A stretch of DNA of 64,000 bases from NCBI GenBank assembly GCA_018110985.1, contig JAGAWT010000006.1, forward strand, positions 62,001 through 126,000, written 5' to 3'. The translations under genes were made by a program, and so were the position numbers. The stretch comes from Oscillospiraceae bacterium (GTDB lineage: Bacteria; Bacillota; Clostridia; Oscillospirales; Ruminococcaceae). The notes under the pieces were generated by a model. The model was not told where the DNA came from, made no database searches, and saw only the letters and a program-made list of their open reading frames with translations. Within the stretch, counting starts at the first letter, position 1. Each line of letters begins with the position of its first letter. Shown in pieces: positions 61,501 through 64,000 of the stretch.

Positions 61501-63418
61501 CTTCTTCACTGAGCTCCAGCCATTCATCCGTCATGGCGGTGGTCTCACCTTTTAGCTTTTCGTATTCGGCGCACTTCTGCTCCATCAGTTCAAAATCCGA
61601 CGCCGTCTCCGGGTCTGCCATCTCCCTTTCAAGAGCCGAGATGTGCAGCTCGTTTTCGTGTATCAGCTTTTCAAGCTCCCTGATGCGGGCACGCCTTTTG
61701 GCATTCTCCGAGCGCTGCTTCTTCCCCTGATAGTAATTCCCCGCATTCTCCGTGACAGCCTTCTCCTTAGGCGGAGCCTCCTGCTGCTGTATGCGGGTCT
61801 TTCTGCGTTCGGTATACTCATCAAAGGAGCAGTCGTAGATGTTCACGCTTTCGGGGGTGACCTCGAAAATACGGTTACATACACGGTTCAGAAGATACCT
61901 GTCATGGGACACCAGCATTATGGTGCCTGTGTATCCCTCCAGAGCATCTTCAAGGGACTCTCTCGTATCTATGTCAAGGTGGTTGGTAGGCTCATCAAGG
62001 ACAAGGACATTCCCCCGTTCAAGCATCATAAGGGCAAAGCACAGCTTTGCTCTTTCGCCGCCGCTCACCACTCCCACTTCCTTGAAAACATTCTCCCCCG
62101 TGAGCCCCACAAGCCCCAGAAGGGAACGGACTTCTCCGTCCGTCATGCCTCTGTACCTGTCATGCACCTCATCTATGAGAGTAAGCTCCGGGTGAAGCTG
62201 GGTGTTTTCCTGGTCGAAATAGGATATTTTCACATTTTTGTTCTTGAATATGTTTCCGTTGGAGGGCAGCCTGCCGAGGAGTATCTTGAGCAGGGTGGAT
62301 TTTCCCGTGCCGTTGTCTCCGACTATGCCCACCTTATCCCCTCTGCGGAGGGTAAAGCCAACATTCCTTGCCAGCTCCCTGTCACCTGCGTGCATATCCA
62401 CGCCCTTTACCTCAAGCACGTCAAGGGGCGGTTCTATATCGTATTCAAAGCTCAGCTTTGCGGTCTTCCGGGAGGTGACCGGCTTTTCTATAAGGTTCTC
62501 CTCCAGCTTCTCCATGGCTTTTCTCTTTGACTTTGCCATGGTGGAGGTGGTAGCCCTTACAAGGTTCCTGTCCACAAAATCGGAGAGCTTTTTTATCTTT
62601 TCCGTCTGTGCCTCATACTCTTTCAGGCGGTATTCGTCATCCGCTGCCCTGAGAGCCGTGTATTTGGTGTAGTTTCCCTTCCAGCGCCGCAGATGTCCCC
62701 TTTCAAAGTCGCACACGGATGTACACAGCTTATCAAGAAAATAGCGGTCGTGGGACACTATGAGCAGTGCGCCCTTGTAGGCGGAGAGGTAGTCCTCCAG
62801 CCAGAGGATGGTGCCGAAATCAAGGTGGTTGGTAGGTTCGTCCAGTATGAGAAGAGAAGGCTCTTCAAGGAGCAGCTTTGCTATGGCGAGCCTTGTTTTC
62901 TCGCCGCCGCTGAGGGTGGATATGACCCTTTCGTAATAAGCCTCTCCGAAGCCCATGCCCCCCAGTATCTTCTTTATCTTCACCTCGGTGAGGTAGCCTT
63001 CCTTTGCCTCATATTCCGCCGTTCTGAGGGAATATTCCCGGCTCAGGGCTTCAAGTGCATCATCATTTTCCTCCCGGGATATGCGCTTTTCCAGTTCCCT
63101 CATCTTCTCGCCGATGGCGTACACTTCCGAAAAGACGGACTGCATCTCCTCAAATACCCTGCTCTCCCTTGAAAGCCCCGTATTCTGGGCAAGGTAGCCC
63201 ACGGTGGCATTCTTTGATACGGACAGAGAGGGCACATTCGGTTCGGGCAGCAGCTCGTATTCCTCATTGCCCGTGATTATCCTGAGAAGAGTGGACTTTC
63301 CGCAGCCGTTTTCGCCTACGAGGCCTATCCTGTCCGTGTCCTCTATGGTGAGGGACACTCTGTCAAGGACCGTTTTCCCGCCGTAGACCTTTGAGATGTT
63401 TTCCATTGAAAGTATCAT
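61487..63418 (-). CDS. ABC-F family ATP-binding protein
   Basis: This 643-residue soluble protein has two ABC cassettes without membrane domains. The Walker A motifs are GENGCGKST and GDNGTGKST, the signatures 'LSGGEKTRLAIAKLL' and 'VSGGERAKLCFALMM', and both have ILDEPTNHLD-type Walker B motifs. A linker of about 80 residues (P-site interaction motif) and a C-terminal coiled coil follow the usual YfmM/Uup layout. It acts on the ribosome. It starts at ATG 63418, overlapping the preceding gene's stop by 4 nt. Confidence 0.93.
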   Translation of the reverse strand: MILSMENISKVYGGKTVLDRVSLTIEDTDRIGLVGENGCGKSTLLRIITGNEEYELLPEPNVPSLSVSKNATVGYLAQNTGLSRESRVFEEMQSVFSEVYAIGEKMRELEKRISREENDDALEALSREYSLRTAEYEAKEGYLTEVKIKKILGGMGFGEAYYERVISTLSGGEKTRLAIAKLLLEEPSLLILDEPTNHLDFGTILWLEDYLSAYKGALLIVSHDRYFLDKLCTSVCDFERGHLRRWKGNYTKYTALRAADDEYRLKEYEAQTEKIKKLSDFVDRNLVRATTSTMAKSKRKAMEKLEENLIEKPVTSRKTAKLSFEYDIEPPLDVLEVKGVDMHAGDRELARNVGFTLRRGDKVGIVGDNGTGKSTLLKILLGRLPSNGNIFKNKNVKISYFDQENTQLHPELTLIDEVHDRYRGMTDGEVRSLLGLVGLTGENVFKEVGVVSGGERAKLCFALMMLERGNVLVLDEPTNHLDIDTRESLEDALEGYTGTIMLVSHDRYLLNRVCNRIFEVTPESVNIYDCSFDEYTERRKTRIQQQEAPPKEKAVTENAGNYYQGKKQRSENAKRRARIRELEKLIHENELHISALEREMADPETASDFELMEQKCAEYEKLKGETTAMTDEWLELSEEDENT

Positions 63419-63840
63419 GGCTCTGTTACCTTCCATGAGCCTTCGGAAAATACCACCTCATAGGAGGAAACAGGGTCACGGCGGTTCATCTTTCCGCTGA
63501 AATACCATATCTCTGCCCCCAGCTCCCACCTTGTGAGGGTCAGCATCCTTCTGCTCTTTATCTTGACATCCGCGCCGATAAGGTCATTCTCCTTCAGGTC
63601 GGGGAAATCCCCGGAGCCTGTAAATCTCTGTCTGGTGCTTTGCTTGAAAGCATCCGCATCACCGGGATCCTTTCCCGTGGAAAGGGCATAGTCTGAGGCG
63701 TTTCCCCTTGCTATGCTGAGGGCATAGCGTTCAAGGACCCTCTTCTGCCCTCCGAGATACCAGGATACTGCCAGGCACACTGTCAGCAGCAGGCACGCAA
63801 GCACTGTCATAAATATGCCGAATTTCTTAGTTTTTTTCAT
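63415..63840 (-). CDS. Membrane-anchored protein of unknown function
   Basis: This 141-residue protein has an N-terminal membrane segment (about residues 8-29, FGIFMTVLACLLLTVCLAVS) and a soluble C-terminal domain of about 110 residues without a recognised family. A site AGAGGATAAG precedes the ATG. It is translationally coupled to the ABC-F gene (ATGA). It could be a small surface partner, as N-out topology is likely. Confidence 0.65.
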   Translation of the reverse strand: MKKTKKFGIFMTVLACLLLTVCLAVSWYLGGQKRVLERYALSIARGNASDYALSTGKDPGDADAFKQSTRQRFTGSGDFPDLKENDLIGADVKIKSRRMLTLTRWELGAEIWYFSGKMNRRDPVSSYEVVFSEGSWKVTEP

Positions 63841-63852
63841 CTTATCCTCTTA

Positions 63853-63883
63853 GCCTGCCTGCCTTTCCAAAAGGCAGGCAGGC
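63853..63883. repeat. 14-bp perfect inverted repeat between two genes
   Basis: GCCTGCCTGCCTTT and AAAGGCAGGCAGGC flank a 3-nt loop. It lies 14 nt after the stop of the gene entering from the right and 13 nt before the ATG at 63840. No T-run follows on the minus strand, so it is a stable processing or pausing hairpin rather than a clear terminator. Confidence 0.7.
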
Positions 63884-63896
63884 CGATATATCATCC

Positions 63897-64000
63897 TTAC
63901 TTTATGAATCTGAAGGATCTGAAATCAAAGTCACTTCCGGGCAGGAAGGTAAAGGAAACGCTGTACTTTCCTCCCTTTACGGAAACAGGGAACACCCTTT
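63897..64000 (-). CDS. C-terminal end of a gene entering from the right (partial)
   Basis: A minus-strand frame is open from the window edge to a TAA at 63897-63899. The last 33 residues read RVFPVSVKGGKYSVSFTF and then LPGSDFDFRSFRFIK. The alternation of hydrophobic and polar residues suggests beta strands. No product can be named from this part. Confidence 0.55.
   Translation of the reverse strand, partial: RVFPVSVKGGKYSVSFTFLPGSDFDFRSFRFIK

Overview
The window looks like a chromosome segment of an anaerobic clostridial bacterium of the Ruminococcus/Oscillospiraceae type. This is inferred from the gene families, not from a database search. The pointers are a fused type IV pilus gene pilMN, stand-alone IMP cyclohydrolase plus AICAR transformylase in place of PurH, 2-oxoacid:ferredoxin oxidoreductase genes, a glycoside hydrolase family 9 relative, diadenylate cyclase CdaA/CdaR, and consensus TTGACA-17-TATAAT promoters. 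No rRNA, CRISPR array, IS transposase or prophage module was seen. One tRNA gene (Leu, GAG) is present.

Layout. 1-7.2 kb (minus): the rimP-nusA-ylxR-L7Ae-infB-rbfA-nrnA-truB translation operon with a promoter and an attenuator-like hairpin. 7.3-9.4 kb (minus): a YidE-type transporter and a lipoprotein. 9.5-11.8 kb (plus): cdaA-cdaR. 12-18.9 kb (minus): a nine-gene operon (histidine phosphatase, membrane protein, catalytically degenerate S41 protease, TPR-like protein, rsmA, TIM-barrel isomerase, small protein, ThuA-like protein, coaW). 19-23 kb (minus): rpsU with a structured leader, a GH9 homologue that has lost its catalytic aspartates, and a Na/Pi cotransporter. 23.3-27.1 kb (plus): type IV pilus platform genes pilC-pilMN-pilO behind a folded leader. 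27.3-34.7 kb (plus): pyrB (with a PyrI-like zinc tail)-lon-engB-zeta-like kinase-lysA-korB-korC. 34.8-43.1 kb (plus): secreted proteins and lipoproteins, a chemoreceptor, a lipoprotein cyclophilin, maf and a four-repeat surface protein. 43.2-54.7 kb (plus): purine biosynthesis in two transcription units (purE-HAD-purC-purF; purM-membrane protein-purN-...-purO-GH25-AICAR transformylase), interrupted by a protease pseudogene and a PIN toxin-antitoxin pair. 54.7-57.8 kb (minus): three prepilin genes behind a c-di-GMP-I riboswitch. 57.9-64 kb: tRNA-Leu, rpmE, a class A PBP, a HAD phosphatase, an ABC-F protein and two partly unknown genes.

How the genes work together. The two pilus clusters (platform and prepilins) probably build one type IV pilus/pseudopilus machine, with prepilin supply controlled by c-di-GMP. 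No pilB/pilT ATPase or prepilin peptidase lies in this window. The purine genes cover PRPP to 5-phosphoribosylamine (PurF-like), GAR formylation (purN), AIR (purM), CAIR (purE), SAICAR (purC), AICAR formylation and IMP cyclization.

Most interesting items: (1) a ~104-bp hairpin element with terminal inverted repeats, present twice, one copy apparently inserted in frame inside a lipoprotein signal sequence; (2) the c-di-GMP-I riboswitch on the prepilin operon; (3) a PurF lacking its catalytic Cys1; (4) four ~98-bp tandem repeats beginning inside the purF 3' end; (5) degenerate active sites in the GH9 and S41 homologues; (6) a Cys-rich leader ORF and terminator ahead of purE; (7) mutually exclusive hairpins covering the pilC start.
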